64,000 nt of DNA from Magnetospirillum sp. WYHS-4 (lineage in GTDB: Bacteria > Pseudomonadota > Alphaproteobacteria > Rhodospirillales > GLO-3). Positions 54,426-64,000 of this stretch are shown one piece after another. Both the position numbers and the translations under genes were made by a program. How positions within the stretch are numbered: the stretch's first letter is position 1; each line of letters opens with the position of its first letter. Location: positions 1 through 64,000 of the forward strand of contig JAMOBD010000003.1 in the NCBI GenBank assembly GCA_039908345.1, written 5' to 3'. The notes under the pieces were generated by a model. The model had not been told where the DNA came from, did no database searches, and saw nothing but the letters and a program-made list of their open reading frames with translations.

Positions 54426-54794
54426 ATGGCGAACGACGGCAACGAAACGACGACTGTCCTGGTCGCGGGCGCGACGGGAACGGCGGTGGCGATGGCTCTG
54501 TCGGAGGGCTGCTTCGACATGCGGGACAGCATTGCCGGGGCGTTGCTGCTGTTGCTCCTGATCTCGCAGTGGAAATCGGCGCCGCGGGGATTGGGCATCC
54601 AGGCGCTCTACAGCTTGGCCATGGCGACGGCCTTAGTCCTGACCCTCGGCATAACGGCCGATATCTGGCAGTTCGCCGGACAATGCGGCGGCCCCAACCG
54701 GTCGCGCGACATGACCTTGTTGATCCTGACAGTCGACTTTTTCCTGCTGTTCGCCCTGCTGCGCTGGTTCACGGGCCGGTTGCTCAAATCCTGA
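54426..54794 (+). CDS. small membrane protein, 122 aa
   Basis: A 122-residue protein with three hydrophobic segments (about residues 12-28, 38-50 and 61-80) and a fourth near the end (MTLLILTVDFFLLFALLRWF). No family is recognised. It has no close partner; it lies between the binding-protein gene and the terminator before rimP. Confidence 0.55.
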   Translation: MANDGNETTTVLVAGATGTAVAMALSEGCFDMRDSIAGALLLLLLISQWKSAPRGLGIQALYSLAMATALVLTLGITADIWQFAGQCGGPNRSRDMTLLILTVDFFLLFALLRWFTGRLLKS

Positions 54795-54903
54795 CGAAAC
54801 CGCTTGTCTTGCCGGTCCGCGCGCACTATACGTAGGCCCAAGGAACTTCGCCTCTTCCGGCGAACCGGTCGGCCATCCAGCCGGCCGAGGCCGAAACCGA
54901 TAA

Positions 54904-54932
54904 GGTGGGCCAATGGCCCGCCTTTTGTTTTT
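54904..54932 (+). terminator. Rho-independent terminator before rimP
   Basis: An 8-base GC-rich stem (GGTGGGCC/GGCCCGCC with one GT pair) and 3-base loop are followed by TTTTGTTTTT. This is a good intrinsic terminator. It may end the upstream transcript or act as an attenuator in the leader of the rimP-nusA operon, which starts 55 bases later. Confidence 0.65.
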
Positions 54933-54986
54933 CGGGGTCGACACCGGAAGACGAAGCGTGCGACGCCGAGATAGTGCAGGACGAAC

Positions 54987-55508
54987 ATGGATAGCCCTTT
55001 GGAGGGCCGCATCGGGGAATTGGTCGGCCCCACCGTCGAAGACTTGGGCTTCACGGTGGTGCGAATCCAGACCTCGGGGCAGCGGCGGGTGGTGCTGCAG
55101 ATCATGATCGAGCACCCCGACGGCCAGCCGCCCACCGTGGACGACTGCGCCCGGGTAAGCCGCGCGGTGTCGGCCATCCTCGATGTCGAGGACCCGATCC
55201 GCGATGCCTATACCCTGGAGGTAAGTTCGCCGGGTATCGACCGGCCACTCACCCGCCCCGGCGATTTCGAACGCTTCGTCGGCCAGGAGGCGAAGGTGGA
55301 ACTTGTCCGTCCGCTGGACGGACGGCGGCGTTTTCGCGGCCGGCTGCTGGGTTTGACCGGCGACGGGCTACGGATGCTGGCGGAAGGAGCCGAAGTGGTC
55401 CTGCCGCTCGCCGACATCCAGCGGGCCAAGCTGGTGCTGACAGATGAGCTTCTGGCCATGCACCGGGAGAAGCAGGAAACCGAAGGACAGAACGATCATG
55501 GCAACTGA
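54987..55508 (+). CDS. rimP: ribosome maturation factor RimP
   Basis: RimP aids 30S assembly. The 173-residue protein has LEGRIGELVGPTVEDLGFTVVRIQTSG, IMIEHPDGQPPTVDDCARVSRAVSAILDVEDPI, TLEVSSPGIDRPLTRPGDFERFVGQEAKVELV and the final SH3-like ADIQRAKLVLTDEL. It is first in the nusA operon and overlaps nusA by 11 bases. Confidence 0.97.
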   Translation: MDSPLEGRIGELVGPTVEDLGFTVVRIQTSGQRRVVLQIMIEHPDGQPPTVDDCARVSRAVSAILDVEDPIRDAYTLEVSSPGIDRPLTRPGDFERFVGQEAKVELVRPLDGRRRFRGRLLGLTGDGLRMLAEGAEVVLPLADIQRAKLVLTDELLAMHREKQETEGQNDHGN

Positions 55509-57024
55509 CGCCGTTCACGCCCGCCCCGAGCTTTTGCAGGTCGCCGAGCAGGTCGCCCGCGACAAGAGCATCGAGCCCCACGAGGTTCTGGAGGCCATGG
55601 AACAGGCCATCCAGAAGGCTGGCCGCAACAAATACGGCCACGAGAACGACATCCGCGCCCACATCGACCGCAAGACCGGCGAAATCTCGCTGGCCCGCTA
55701 CACTGAAGTGGTGGAGACGGTCGAGAACGAGGCGGCCCAACTCACGCTGGAAGAGGCCCAGCGCCTCAAGCCGGACGTCCAGGTCGGCGAATTCCTGATC
55801 GATCCGTTGCCGCCCATCGACTTCGGCCGCATCGCCGCCCAGACCGCCAAGCAGGTGATCGTGCAGAAGGTCCGGGAAGTCGAGCGCAAGCGCCAGTACG
55901 ACGAGTTCAAGGATCGCGTCGGCGAGGTGGTCAACGGCCTGGTCAAGCGCATCGAGTTCGGCAACGTCATCATCGACCTCGGCCGTGGCGAGGCCCTGCT
56001 GCGCCGCGACGAGACCATCCCCCGCGAGCACTTCAACCCCGGCGACCGGGTGCGCGCCCTGATCCTCGACGTGCGCCAAGAGACCCGCGGGCCGCAGATC
56101 TTCATGTCGCGCACCCATCCCGATTTCATGGCCAAGCTGTTCGTCCAGGAAGTGCCAGAAATCTACGACGGCATCATCGAGATCATGGCGGTGGCCCGCG
56201 ATCCGGGCTCGCGCGCCAAGATGGCCGTCATGTCCCACGATTCCAGCATCGATCCCGTCGGCCCCTGCATCGGCATGCGCGGCTCGCGCGTCCAGGCCGT
56301 GGTAGGCGAACTGCAGGGCGAGAAAATCGACATCATCCAGTGGTCGCCCGATCCGGCCACCTTCATCGTCAACGCATTGGCACCGGCCGAAGTCGCCAAG
56401 GTGGTTCTGGACGAGGAGACCCACCGCATCGAAGTGGTGGTCCCCGACGACCAGCTGAGCTTGGCCATCGGCCGCCGCGGCCAGAACGTGCGCCTGGCCT
56501 CGCAACTTTCCACCTGGGACATCGACATCCTCACCGAAGCCGAGGAAAGCACCAAACGGCAGGAGGAATTCCGCAACCGCTCGCAGATGTTCATCGATGC
56601 CCTCGACGTGGACGACGTGATCGCCCACCTGCTGGTCACCGAAGGCTTCTCCTCGGTCGAGGAAGTGGCCCTGGTGCCCATCGAGGAACTGGCCGGCATC
56701 GAAGGATTCGACGAGGACATCGGCGGCGAACTGCAGAACCGCGCCCGCAACTTCCTGGCCCGCCGCGACGAGGAATACACGTCGCGGCGCAAGGAACTGG
56801 GTGTGGCCGACGATCTCGCCGAAATCGACGGCCTGACCCCCAGCATCCTGGTGGCCCTGGGCGAGAAGGGTGTGAAGACCCGCGACGACCTGGCCGACCT
56901 GGCCGGCGACGAACTGCTGGAATTCTCTCCCCCGGGTTCGCTTACCGAGGACAAGGCCAACGCCATCATCATGGCCGCCCGCGCCCACTGGTTCGCGGAA
57001 GAGGAGGAGGAGGGCAAGGCCTGA
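55498..57024 (+). CDS. nusA: transcription termination/antitermination factor NusA
   Basis: NusA (508 residues) shows the N-terminal RNA polymerase-binding domain, an S1 domain (VKRIEFGNVIIDLGRGEALLRRDE), two KH domains (GPCIGMRGSRVQAVVGEL; LAIGRRGQNVRLASQLSTWDIDI) and two C-terminal acidic repeats. The ATG at 55498 is used; it overlaps rimP. Confidence 0.97.
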   Translation: MATDAVHARPELLQVAEQVARDKSIEPHEVLEAMEQAIQKAGRNKYGHENDIRAHIDRKTGEISLARYTEVVETVENEAAQLTLEEAQRLKPDVQVGEFLIDPLPPIDFGRIAAQTAKQVIVQKVREVERKRQYDEFKDRVGEVVNGLVKRIEFGNVIIDLGRGEALLRRDETIPREHFNPGDRVRALILDVRQETRGPQIFMSRTHPDFMAKLFVQEVPEIYDGIIEIMAVARDPGSRAKMAVMSHDSSIDPVGPCIGMRGSRVQAVVGELQGEKIDIIQWSPDPATFIVNALAPAEVAKVVLDEETHRIEVVVPDDQLSLAIGRRGQNVRLASQLSTWDIDILTEAEESTKRQEEFRNRSQMFIDALDVDDVIAHLLVTEGFSSVEEVALVPIEELAGIEGFDEDIGGELQNRARNFLARRDEEYTSRRKELGVADDLAEIDGLTPSILVALGEKGVKTRDDLADLAGDELLEFSPPGSLTEDKANAIIMAARAHWFAEEEEEGKA

Positions 57025-57032
57025 AGCCCGTG

Positions 57033-57650
57033 ATGGACGAGGAACCGACCGGCAAGAGCCCGTTCCGGCGCTGCATCGCCACCCGGACGGTCCGGCCCAA
57101 GGCCGAACTGGTTCGGTTCGTCGTCGACCCCGGCGGCGCGATCGTTCCGGATGTGGACGAACGACTGCCCGGTCGCGGTTTGTGGTGTAGCGCGACGCGC
57201 GATATGATAGATACGGCTTGTAAGAAGGGCCTGTTCGCCAAGGCCGCGCAGGCGAGCGTCAAGATTCCGCCCGGACTTTCCGACCAGGTGGAGGACTTGT
57301 TGCTCGGACGCTGCGAAAACCTTCTGGGCTTGGCCCGTCGGGCCGGCCAACTGGTGGCCGGGTTCGACAAGGTCCGGGAAGCCCTGGGCAAGGGCGAGGC
57401 CGGCTTGCTGGTCGAGGCCGCCGATGGGGCGGCAGACGGCCGGGCCAAGCTGGAATCCGCGGCACGGGGATTGCCGCGGATCGAGGTGCTGCGAGCGGCC
57501 GAACTGGGCCGCGCGTTAGGGCGGGAGTATATCGTCCATGTGGCGGTCGCTCCTGGACGTCTGGCCGAAAGCCTGCTCCGCGAAGCAGGCCGCCTGGCTG
57601 GAATTCGCAAGGAAATTCAAGGCGCCAACGCGCCATTTGTCGACGGGTAA
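57033..57650 (+). CDS. YlxR/L7Ae-type RNA-binding protein
   Basis: This 205-residue protein joins a YlxR domain (RRCIATRTVRPKAELVRFV, DERLPGRGLWCSATRDMI) to an L7Ae-like domain (NLLGLARRAGQLVAGFDKVREALGKG). It sits between nusA and infB, the usual location. It may modulate RNase P or ribosome-associated RNA; the role in this group is unknown. The ATG at 57033 is used. Confidence 0.88.
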   Translation: MDEEPTGKSPFRRCIATRTVRPKAELVRFVVDPGGAIVPDVDERLPGRGLWCSATRDMIDTACKKGLFAKAAQASVKIPPGLSDQVEDLLLGRCENLLGLARRAGQLVAGFDKVREALGKGEAGLLVEAADGAADGRAKLESAARGLPRIEVLRAAELGRALGREYIVHVAVAPGRLAESLLREAGRLAGIRKEIQGANAPFVDG

Positions 57651-57653
57651 GCG

Positions 57654-60260
57654 ATGACCGATATGATGGATCAAGACAAGAAGCCTCTCACCTTGGGCAA
57701 GTCCGGCAAGCTCGAGCTGAAGAAGACGGTCGAGTCCGGCTCGGTCAAGCAGAGCTTCTCGCATGGCCGCTCGAAGATGGTGCAGGTCGAGGTACGCAAG
57801 AAGCGGACCTTCGCCCAGGACGCCAGCGGACATATGGCCGAGGTCAAGGTGGTCCCCGAATTGACCATGGAAGCCCCGCCGCCGCCGCCCGAGGCCCCCG
57901 AGGTCATCGAGCCCCACCTCACCTCCCACGAGAAGGCGGCCCGCATGCGGGCGCTGAAGTTGGCCGAGGAGGAAGAGACTCGCCGCCGCCTCGCCGAGGA
58001 GGAAGAGCGCCGCCGCCGCGCCGAGGCCGGACTGCCCTCCCTTGAGGAAGAACGCCAAGCGCGTGAAGAGGAAGATCGCCGCAAGTCCGTCGAGGAAGAG
58101 GAAGTCCGTCGCCAGTCCGAGGACGAGACCCGGCGCCGCAACGTCGAGGAAGAAGACAAGCGCCGCAAGCCGGACGACGCCCCGGCCCCGCGCGAGGACG
58201 GCAAGGCCCCGGCCGCCGCTCCCGCCGCCAAGCCCCACGTCCGCCCGGCCGATGCCGAGGAGGAAGACGACAGTCGCGGTCCCAGGCGCAGCCCCGGCAG
58301 CGCCGCCCGTCCCGAGCACCGTCGCGCCCCCGTGGTACGGCGCATCGACGACGAGGCCCGCCGCAGTTCGGGACGTCTGAGCATCCAGAACGTTTCGGAG
58401 GATGGAGAGGCCGGCGAACGCCAACGTTCCCTGGCTTCGGTTCGCCGAGCCCGCGAGAAGGAAAAAAAGAAGGCGGGCAAACAGCAAATCGAAACGGTGA
58501 AGATCGTGCGCGAAGTCGTCCTGCCCGAGGTCATCACCGTCCAGGAGTTGGCCAGCCGCATGGCCGAACGCGGTGCCGCGGTCATCAAGATCCTGATGAA
58601 GATGGGCGTCATGGCCACCATCAATCAGGTCATCGACGCCGACACCGCCGAACTGGTAGCTGGCGAATTCGGCCATACCGTGCGCCGGGTCAGCGAGTCG
58701 GACGTGGAAATCGGCCTGGAAGGCGGCACCGATCACGACGAGACCCTGATGTCCCGCCCGCCCGTGGTCACCGTCATGGGCCACGTCGACCACGGCAAGA
58801 CATCGCTGCTGGACGCCCTCCGCGCGACGGATGTGGTGTCGGGCGAAGCCGGTGGCATCACCCAACATATCGGCGCCTACCAAGTTGCCCTGGCGAACGG
58901 CGCGAAGATCACGTTCGTCGACACGCCGGGCCACGCGGCCTTCACCGAGATGCGCGCCCGCGGCGCCAAGGTGACCGACATCGTGGTCCTGGTGGTGGCG
59001 GCCGACGATGGCGTCATGCCGCAGACCATCGAGGCCATCCACCACGCCAAGGCCGCCGGGGTGCCGATCATCGTCGCCATCAACAAGATGGACAAGCCGG
59101 ACGCCAATCCCCAGCGGGTCCGCACCGAACTGCTCAGCCACGAGATCGTGGTCGAGGACATGGGCGGCGACACCCAGTCCATCGAGGTTTCCGCCAAGGC
59201 GCGGTTGAACCTGGACAAGCTGGAGGAAGCCATCCTGCTGCAGGCCGAGGTTCTGGACCTCAAAGCCAATCCCAACCGCCTGGCCCAGGGCGTCATCGTC
59301 GAGGCCAAGATGGAACGGGGCCGCGGCTCGGTCGCCACGGTTCTGGTGCAGAAGGGAACGCTACGCGTCGGCGACGTGTTCGTCGCCGGCTCCGAATGGG
59401 GCCGCGTGCGCGCCCTCTCGGACTCGCGCGGCGAGAAGGTGGATGAAGCCCAGCCCGGCATGCCGGTCGAGATCCTGGGCCTCAACGGGACGCCCGCCGC
59501 CGGCGACGACTTCATCGTCGCCGAGAACGAGAACAAGGCCCGCGAGGTCGCCGAGTTCCGCCAGCGCAAGGCTCGCGAAGCCCGCGCCGCGGCAGGCGCG
59601 CGCGGCTCGCTCGAGCAGATGCTGTCGCGTATCCAGGACGGCCAGGCCAAGGTCCTGCCGGTGGTCGTCAAGGGCGATGTGCATGGCTCGGTTGAAGCCA
59701 TCTGCGGCGCCATCGAGCAGTTGGCCACCGAAGAGGTCAAGGTCCAGGTGCTGCATTCCGGCGTCGGCGGCATCAACGAGTCCGACGTCACCCTGGCGCG
59801 GGCCTCCCAGGCCCTGATCATCGGCTTCAACGTGCGCGCCAACCCCCAGGCCCGCGAGATGGCGAACCGGGACGGCGTGGACATCCGTTACTACTCGATC
59901 ATCTACAACCTGACCGACGACCTGAGAAAGGCCCTGTCGGGTATGCTGGCGCCGTCGTTGCGCGAGAACTTCCTGGGCTACGCCGAAATCCGCGAGGTGT
60001 TCAACATCTCCAAGGTCGGCAAGGTGGCGGGTTGCATGGTCACCCAGGGCGTGGTCAAGCGAGGCGCCAAGGTCCGCCTGCTGCGTGACAACGTGGTCAT
60101 CCACGAAGGCGCCCTGTCGCAGCTCAAGCGCTTCAAGGACGACGCCCGCGAGGTCAAGGAAGGCTACGACTGCGGCATGGCCCTGGCCAACTATCACGAC
60201 ATCCAGGTTGGCGATGTCATCGAATGCTTCGAGGTCGAGGAGGTGGCGCGCGAGCTTTAG
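57654..60260 (+). CDS. infB: translation initiation factor IF-2
   Basis: IF-2 (868 residues) brings fMet-tRNA to the ribosome. The N-terminal part is long and very charged (Glu/Arg repeats, about residues 95-190). The IF2-N domain ([19 protein letters not shown]) and GTPase follow, with [18 protein letters not shown] and [10 protein letters not shown]. Domains II-IV follow, with the conserved [11 protein letters not shown]. It starts 3 bases after the YlxR gene. Confidence 0.98.
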   Translation: MTDMMDQDKKPLTLGKSGKLELKKTVESGSVKQSFSHGRSKMVQVEVRKKRTFAQDASGHMAEVKVVPELTMEAPPPPPEAPEVIEPHLTSHEKAARMRALKLAEEEETRRRLAEEEERRRRAEAGLPSLEEERQAREEEDRRKSVEEEEVRRQSEDETRRRNVEEEDKRRKPDDAPAPREDGKAPAAAPAAKPHVRPADAEEEDDSRGPRRSPGSAARPEHRRAPVVRRIDDEARRSSGRLSIQNVSEDGEAGERQRSLASVRRAREKEKKKAGKQQIETVKIVREVVLPEVITVQELASRMAERGAAVIKILMKMGVMATINQVIDADTAELVAGEFGHTVRRVSESDVEIGLEGGTDHDETLMSRPPVVTVMGHVDHGKTSLLDALRATDVVSGEAGGITQHIGAYQVALANGAKITFVDTPGHAAFTEMRARGAKVTDIVVLVVAADDGVMPQTIEAIHHAKAAGVPIIVAINKMDKPDANPQRVRTELLSHEIVVEDMGGDTQSIEVSAKARLNLDKLEEAILLQAEVLDLKANPNRLAQGVIVEAKMERGRGSVATVLVQKGTLRVGDVFVAGSEWGRVRALSDSRGEKVDEAQPGMPVEILGLNGTPAAGDDFIVAENENKAREVAEFRQRKAREARAAAGARGSLEQMLSRIQDGQAKVLPVVVKGDVHGSVEAICGAIEQLATEEVKVQVLHSGVGGINESDVTLARASQALIIGFNVRANPQAREMANRDGVDIRYYSIIYNLTDDLRKALSGMLAPSLRENFLGYAEIREVFNISKVGKVAGCMVTQGVVKRGAKVRLLRDNVVIHEGALSQLKRFKDDAREVKEGYDCGMALANYHDIQVGDVIECFEVEEVAREL

Positions 60261-60289
60261 GCTCGCCCGCCCCTTCCGGAGTCGACACC

Positions 60290-60682
60290 ATGTCCAGCCA
60301 GCGGCAACTGCGAGTAGGCGAGGAATTGCGCCACGCTCTCGCCTGGATTCTGGAGCGCGGGGAAGTCCGCGACCCGGGCCTGCACGGCAAACCGGTCACC
60401 GTGACCGAGGTTGCGATCAGCCCGGACCTGCGCAACGCCACGGCATTCGTCATGTCCCTGGGCGGGGAAGACCTGGAGGACGTCGTCGCGGCGCTCAACC
60501 GGGCCAGCCCCTTCCTGCGCCGCCGTTTGGCCGCCGAGGTCAAGCTGCGCTTCGCTCCCCACCTGAGTTTCAAGGCCGACGCGACCTTCGACGAGGCCGG
60601 CCGCATCGACCGCCTACTCAAGGACCCGGCGGTCGCCCGCGATCTGGCGTCGCGCGACGACGAGGACGATCATGGGACGTAA
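60290..60682 (+). CDS. rbfA: ribosome-binding factor A
   Basis: RbfA (130 residues) binds the 30S subunit during 16S maturation. The KH-like fold is seen in RQLRVGEELRHALAWILERG, VTVTEVAISPDLRNATAFVMSLG, and LRRRLAAEVKLRFAPHLSFKADATFDEA. The ATG at 60290 is used; it overlaps truB by 11 bases. Confidence 0.97.
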   Translation: MSSQRQLRVGEELRHALAWILERGEVRDPGLHGKPVTVTEVAISPDLRNATAFVMSLGGEDLEDVVAALNRASPFLRRRLAAEVKLRFAPHLSFKADATFDEAGRIDRLLKDPAVARDLASRDDEDDHGT

Positions 60683-61610
60683 GCGGCGGGGCCGGGCGAT
60701 CAACGGCTGGCTGGTGGTCGACAAGCCGGTGGGCGTCACGTCGAACGACGTGGTAGTCAAGGCGCGTCGCCTGTTCGACGCCGCCAAGGTCGGCCACGGC
60801 GGCACCCTGGACCCTCTGGCCACCGGGCTACTGCCCCTGGCTTTCGGCGAGGCGACGAAGACTGTGTCCTTCGTGATGGACGGGGCCAAGACCTACCGCT
60901 TCACCGTCCGTTGGGGCGAGGCCCGCGATACCGAGGATGCAGAGGGCAAGGTAACCGCCACCAGCGATGTCCGCCCGACCCGCGAGGCCATCGAAGCCAT
61001 TCTTCCCACATTCGTCGGCGAAATCGAGCAGGTTCCCCCCGCCTTCTCGGCCATCAAGGTGGATGGGAAACGAGCCTACGACTTGGCGCGCGCCGACCAG
61101 CCGGTGGAACTGGAACCGCGTATCGTGCGCATCGATCGCCTGGCGCTGATCGCCCAGCACGATACCGACCATGCGGAATTCGAAGTCCATTCCGGCAAGG
61201 GCGCCTACATGCGCAGTCTGGCCCGTGATTTGGCCTTGGCCCTGGGAACGGTGGGCTATGTGGCGGCGCTGCGGCGGATCAAGGTCGGCCCCTTCGCGGA
61301 AGGCGTCGCGATTTCCCTGGATAAGTTACTTGAGCTGGGGCATATTGCGCCCCCTCTTGACCTATTGCTTCCGGTCGAGACCGCGCTGGCCGACATCCCG
61401 GCGCTGGCCCTGACGGAAGCGGAGGCTCGGCGTCTCCACCACGGCCAGCCCCTTCCGGCGCTGCCCGTGCTGGCCAGACTCTCCGGCAGAAAAGTGGTGC
61501 AGGGCGATATTCTCCGTGCCATGTCCGGGGATCGCCTGGTCGCCATCGCCTCCATCAAGGGTGGGGAAATCCGTCCCCTGCGTGTGTTGAACCTCGAGAT
61601 CATGGAGTAG
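60672..61610 (+). CDS. truB: tRNA pseudouridine-55 synthase TruB
   Basis: TruB (312 residues) makes pseudouridine 55 in tRNA. The catalytic Asp lies in HGGTLDPLATGLLP, and motifs GWLVVDKPVGVTSNDVV, VPPAFSAIKVDGKRAYDLAR and GKGAYMRSLARDLALALG are present. It leads into rpsO with 3 bases between. Confidence 0.98.
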   Translation: MGRKRRGRAINGWLVVDKPVGVTSNDVVVKARRLFDAAKVGHGGTLDPLATGLLPLAFGEATKTVSFVMDGAKTYRFTVRWGEARDTEDAEGKVTATSDVRPTREAIEAILPTFVGEIEQVPPAFSAIKVDGKRAYDLARADQPVELEPRIVRIDRLALIAQHDTDHAEFEVHSGKGAYMRSLARDLALALGTVGYVAALRRIKVGPFAEGVAISLDKLLELGHIAPPLDLLLPVETALADIPALALTEAEARRLHHGQPLPALPVLARLSGRKVVQGDILRAMSGDRLVAIASIKGGEIRPLRVLNLEIME

Positions 61611-61613
61611 ACG

Positions 61614-61883
61614 ATGTCGATTACTGCCGAACGCAAGACCCAAGTCATCAAGGATTTCGCCGCCAAGGAAGGCGACACCGGCTCGCCGGAAGTGCAGATC
61701 GCGATCCTGTCGGAGCGCATCTCGAACCTGACCGAGCACCTCAAGACCCACAAGAAGGATTTCCATTCCCGTCGCGGCCTGCTGATGATGGTCGGCCAGC
61801 GGCGTCGTCTCCTCGACTACCTCCGCGACAAGGAGGTCAAGCGTTACGAGGGGATCGTCCAGCGGCTCGGCTTGCGCCGCTAG
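61614..61883 (+). CDS. rpsO: 30S ribosomal protein uS15
   Basis: Eighty-nine residues with the full uS15 signature: [58 protein letters not shown]. It binds the central domain of 16S rRNA. It precedes pnp, as in most proteobacteria. Confidence 0.98.
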   Translation: MSITAERKTQVIKDFAAKEGDTGSPEVQIAILSERISNLTEHLKTHKKDFHSRRGLLMMVGQRRRLLDYLRDKEVKRYEGIVQRLGLRR

Positions 61884-61897
61884 TTTTCTCTGGTCAG

Positions 61898-61959
61898 GGA
61901 TGCCGAAGGGGCATCCAGCGGGACGGCGCGCGGCGGGGCACGAAGCCCCGGAAGCCGCC
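61898..61959 (+). promoter_or_regulatory. structured rpsO-pnp leader
   Basis: Two stems lie between rpsO and pnp: GGATGCC/GGCATCC (61898-61904 with 61910-61916) and GGGGC/GCCCC (61935-61939 with 61945-61949), the latter inside a larger GC-rich fold. In other bacteria the leader of pnp is cut by RNase III in its own control. That may apply here, but the cleavage site is not shown. A T-run after the hairpins is absent. Confidence 0.45.
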
Positions 61960-61998
61960 TTATCCGTTGTCCCGTGCAGGTAGGAAGGTAAAAGAGAC

Positions 61999-64000
61999 AT
62001 GTTCAAGGAATTCAGGAAAGAGATCGACTGGGGCGGTCGCAAGCTGGTCTTCGAGACCGGCAAGATCGCCCGCCAGGCCGATGGCGCCGTCATGGTGACC
62101 TACGGCGAGACCAAGGTCCTTTGCACCGTGGTCGGCGACAAGGCTCCTCGGCCGGGCATCGATTTCTTCCCCCTATCGGTCAATTACCAGGAAAAGAGCT
62201 TCGCCGCGGGAAAGATCCCCGGCGGCTTCTTCAAGCGCGAGGGCCGGCCGTCCGAGCGTGAAATCCTGGCCTCGCGTCTGATCGACCGGCCGATCCGCCC
62301 CCTGTTCGCCGACGGTTTCGCCTGCGAGACCCAGGTGATCTGCACCGTGCTCAGCCATGACATGGAAAACGATCCCGACATCGCCGCCATGGTCGGCACC
62401 TCGGCAGCCCTGACCATTTCCGGCCTGCCCTTCCTTGGGCCCATCGGCGCGGCCCGTGTCGGCTACATCGACGGCCAGTATGTCCTCAATCCGCAGATCG
62501 ACGAACTGAACCTGTCGGCCCTGGATCTGGTGGTCGCCGGTACCCGCGAAGGCGTTCTGATGGTGGAATCGGAAGCCAAGGAGCTGTCCGAGGATGTCAT
62601 GCTGGGCGCCGTGATGTTCGGCCACCGCTCCTTCCAGCCGGTGATCGACGCCATCATCGATCTGGCCGAGCTTTGCGCCAAGGAGCCCCGCCCGCTGCCC
62701 GAGTCCCCGGCCGGTTACGATGCCCTCGCGGCCAAGGTGCGCGAACTGGCGGAGGCGGGCCTGCGCGCCGCCTACAAGGAGACCGTCAAGCTGGCCCGCC
62801 AGGACAAGGTGGCGGCCGTCAAGCAGAAGGTCACCGCCGACCTGAACGCGTCCGGAGCCTTCGATGCGGCCCTGGTCGCCGACAATCTCGGCGGCATCCT
62901 CAAGGATCTGGAGTCCGACGTGGTGCGTCGGTCGGTCCTGGAGACCGGCTACCGTATCGACGGCCGCGACACCAAGACGATCCGTCCGATCGCCGTGGAA
63001 GTCGGCGTCCTGCCGCGCGCCCATGGCAGCGCACTCTTCACCCGCGGCGAAACCCAGGCCCTGGTCACCTCCACGCTGGGTACCGGGCAGGACGAGCAGA
63101 TCATCGACGCCCTGGCTGGCGAGTACCGCGAAAACTTCATGCTGCATTACAACTTCCCCCCGTACTCGGTCGGCGAGACCGGGCGCATCGGCTTCACCGG
63201 CCGGCGCGAGGTGGGCCACGGCAAGTTGGCTTGGCGCGCCATCCACCCGGTCCTGCCGAAGAAGGAAGATTTCCCCTACACCATGCGCACGGTGTCCGAG
63301 ATCACCGAGTCCAACGGATCGTCCTCCATGGCGACCGTTTGCGGTACCTCTCTGGCACTGATGGACGCCGGCGTGCCGCTGGTCCGTCCGGTGGCGGGCA
63401 TTGCCATGGGCCTGCTCAAGGAGGATGACGGCTTCGCCGTGCTGTCCGACATTATCGGCGACGAGGACCACCTGGGCGACATGGACTTCAAGGTGGCGGG
63501 TTCCGATAAGGGCATCACCTCGTTGCAGATGGACATCAAGATTACCTCGATCACCGAGGAAATCATGAAGATCGCGCTCGCCCAGGCCAAGGACGGGCGC
63601 ATGCACATCCTGGGTGAAATGGCCAAGGCCATCACCTCGGGCCGCAAGGAAGTGAGCAAGAACGCCCCGCGCATCACCACCCTGCACATCAACAAGGACA
63701 AGATCCGCGAAGTGATCGGACCGGGCGGCAAGGTGATCCGCGAAATCTGCGAGGTCACCGGAGCCAAGATCGATATCGAGGACGACGGCACCATCAAGGT
63801 GGCGGCGGTCGACCAGAGCGCCGCCGACGCGGCCATCGAGTGGATCCGCAACATCGTGGCCGAACCCGAGATCGGCGTGATCTACAAGGGCAAGGTGGTC
63901 AAGGTCGTCGACTTCGGTGCCTTCGTGAACTTCATGGGCTCGCGCGACGGCCTGGTTCACATCAGCGAACTGGCCGCCGACCGGGTCGGCAAGGTGACCG
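61999..64000 (+). CDS. pnp: polyribonucleotide nucleotidyltransferase, partial
   Basis: Pnp is a phosphorolytic 3'-5' exoribonuclease. The window contains its first 667 residues: first RNase PH domain ([46 protein letters not shown]), helical linker, second RNase PH domain ([47 protein letters not shown]), KH domain ([28 protein letters not shown]) and the start of S1. The reading frame is open at base 64000, so the 3' end lies outside the window. Confidence 0.98.
   Translation, partial: MFKEFRKEIDWGGRKLVFETGKIARQADGAVMVTYGETKVLCTVVGDKAPRPGIDFFPLSVNYQEKSFAAGKIPGGFFKREGRPSEREILASRLIDRPIRPLFADGFACETQVICTVLSHDMENDPDIAAMVGTSAALTISGLPFLGPIGAARVGYIDGQYVLNPQIDELNLSALDLVVAGTREGVLMVESEAKELSEDVMLGAVMFGHRSFQPVIDAIIDLAELCAKEPRPLPESPAGYDALAAKVRELAEAGLRAAYKETVKLARQDKVAAVKQKVTADLNASGAFDAALVADNLGGILKDLESDVVRRSVLETGYRIDGRDTKTIRPIAVEVGVLPRAHGSALFTRGETQALVTSTLGTGQDEQIIDALAGEYRENFMLHYNFPPYSVGETGRIGFTGRREVGHGKLAWRAIHPVLPKKEDFPYTMRTVSEITESNGSSSMATVCGTSLALMDAGVPLVRPVAGIAMGLLKEDDGFAVLSDIIGDEDHLGDMDFKVAGSDKGITSLQMDIKITSITEEIMKIALAQAKDGRMHILGEMAKAITSGRKEVSKNAPRITTLHINKDKIREVIGPGGKVIREICEVTGAKIDIEDDGTIKVAAVDQSAADAAIEWIRNIVAEPEIGVIYKGKVVKVVDFGAFVNFMGSRDGLVHISELAADRVGKVT

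Overview
The window comes from a GC-rich alphaproteobacterium. Gene content and protein sequences fit the Rhodospirillales, perhaps a Magnetospirillum/Rhodospirillum-like organism. This is inferred from the protein families (alphaproteobacterial rimP-nusA-ylxR-infB-rbfA-truB-rpsO-pnp order, dapA-smpB pairing, bactofilin with an M23 peptidase, Rnf with apbE, a SAM-II type leader); no 16S gene is present, so the genus is not established. No prophage, insertion sequence, CRISPR array or rRNA was recognised. Coding density is high and most genes are intact and long.

Layout. 1-2740: two unrecognised minus-strand genes, one a TPR protein broken by a frameshift. 2800-8738: minus-strand block with a molybdopterin oxidoreductase, smpB, a disrupted dapA, a vapBC-like toxin-antitoxin pair, an alpha/beta hydrolase, a haloacid dehalogenase, and a bactofilin/M23 peptidase pair for cell shape. 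8960-9933: pgpA and cinA. 9940-15054: a PAS histidine kinase divergent from a large CheB-CheR-PAS-kinase fusion. 15173-17739: tRNA-Gly(CCC) and rpsF-rpsR-DUF2232-rplI. 18053-21255: a membrane adenylate cyclase and two unknown proteins. 21326-22647: a toxin-antitoxin island (HEPN/MNT plus a broken mntA-hepT) lying against the 3' end of an rsmB-like gene. 23886-25361: guaB. 25447-32254: apbE-rseC-rnfABCDGEH, an ion-pumping ferredoxin:NAD oxidoreductase with its flavin transferase. 32507-42902: alpha-2-macroglobulin, PbpC, and a MacA/MacB-like exporter (envelope defence and export). 42909-43420: broken brnT with an intact antitoxin. 43556-47648: TerC, a PfkB-like kinase with an extra domain, an MBL-fold hydrolase and purE. 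47774-49780: SAM-II-like riboswitch, metK, trmB. 49804-54794: a Cache adenylate cyclase flanked by two solute-binding proteins that have no transporter, plus a small membrane protein. 54904-64000: the nusA/infB translation operon to the truncated pnp.

The main points for a second look are: (1) a toxin-antitoxin module whose hepT carries a copy of the rsmB 3' end; (2) a SAM-II-like riboswitch before metK with a possible competing helix; (3) several genes (TPR protein, dapA, mntA, brnT, possibly vapC) broken by internal losses that all shift the frame in the same direction, which could be real decay or an assembly fault; (4) a 644-residue PfkB-like protein with an unassigned C-terminal half-domain; and (5) a cyclase/orphan binding-protein cluster that looks like a sensing unit.
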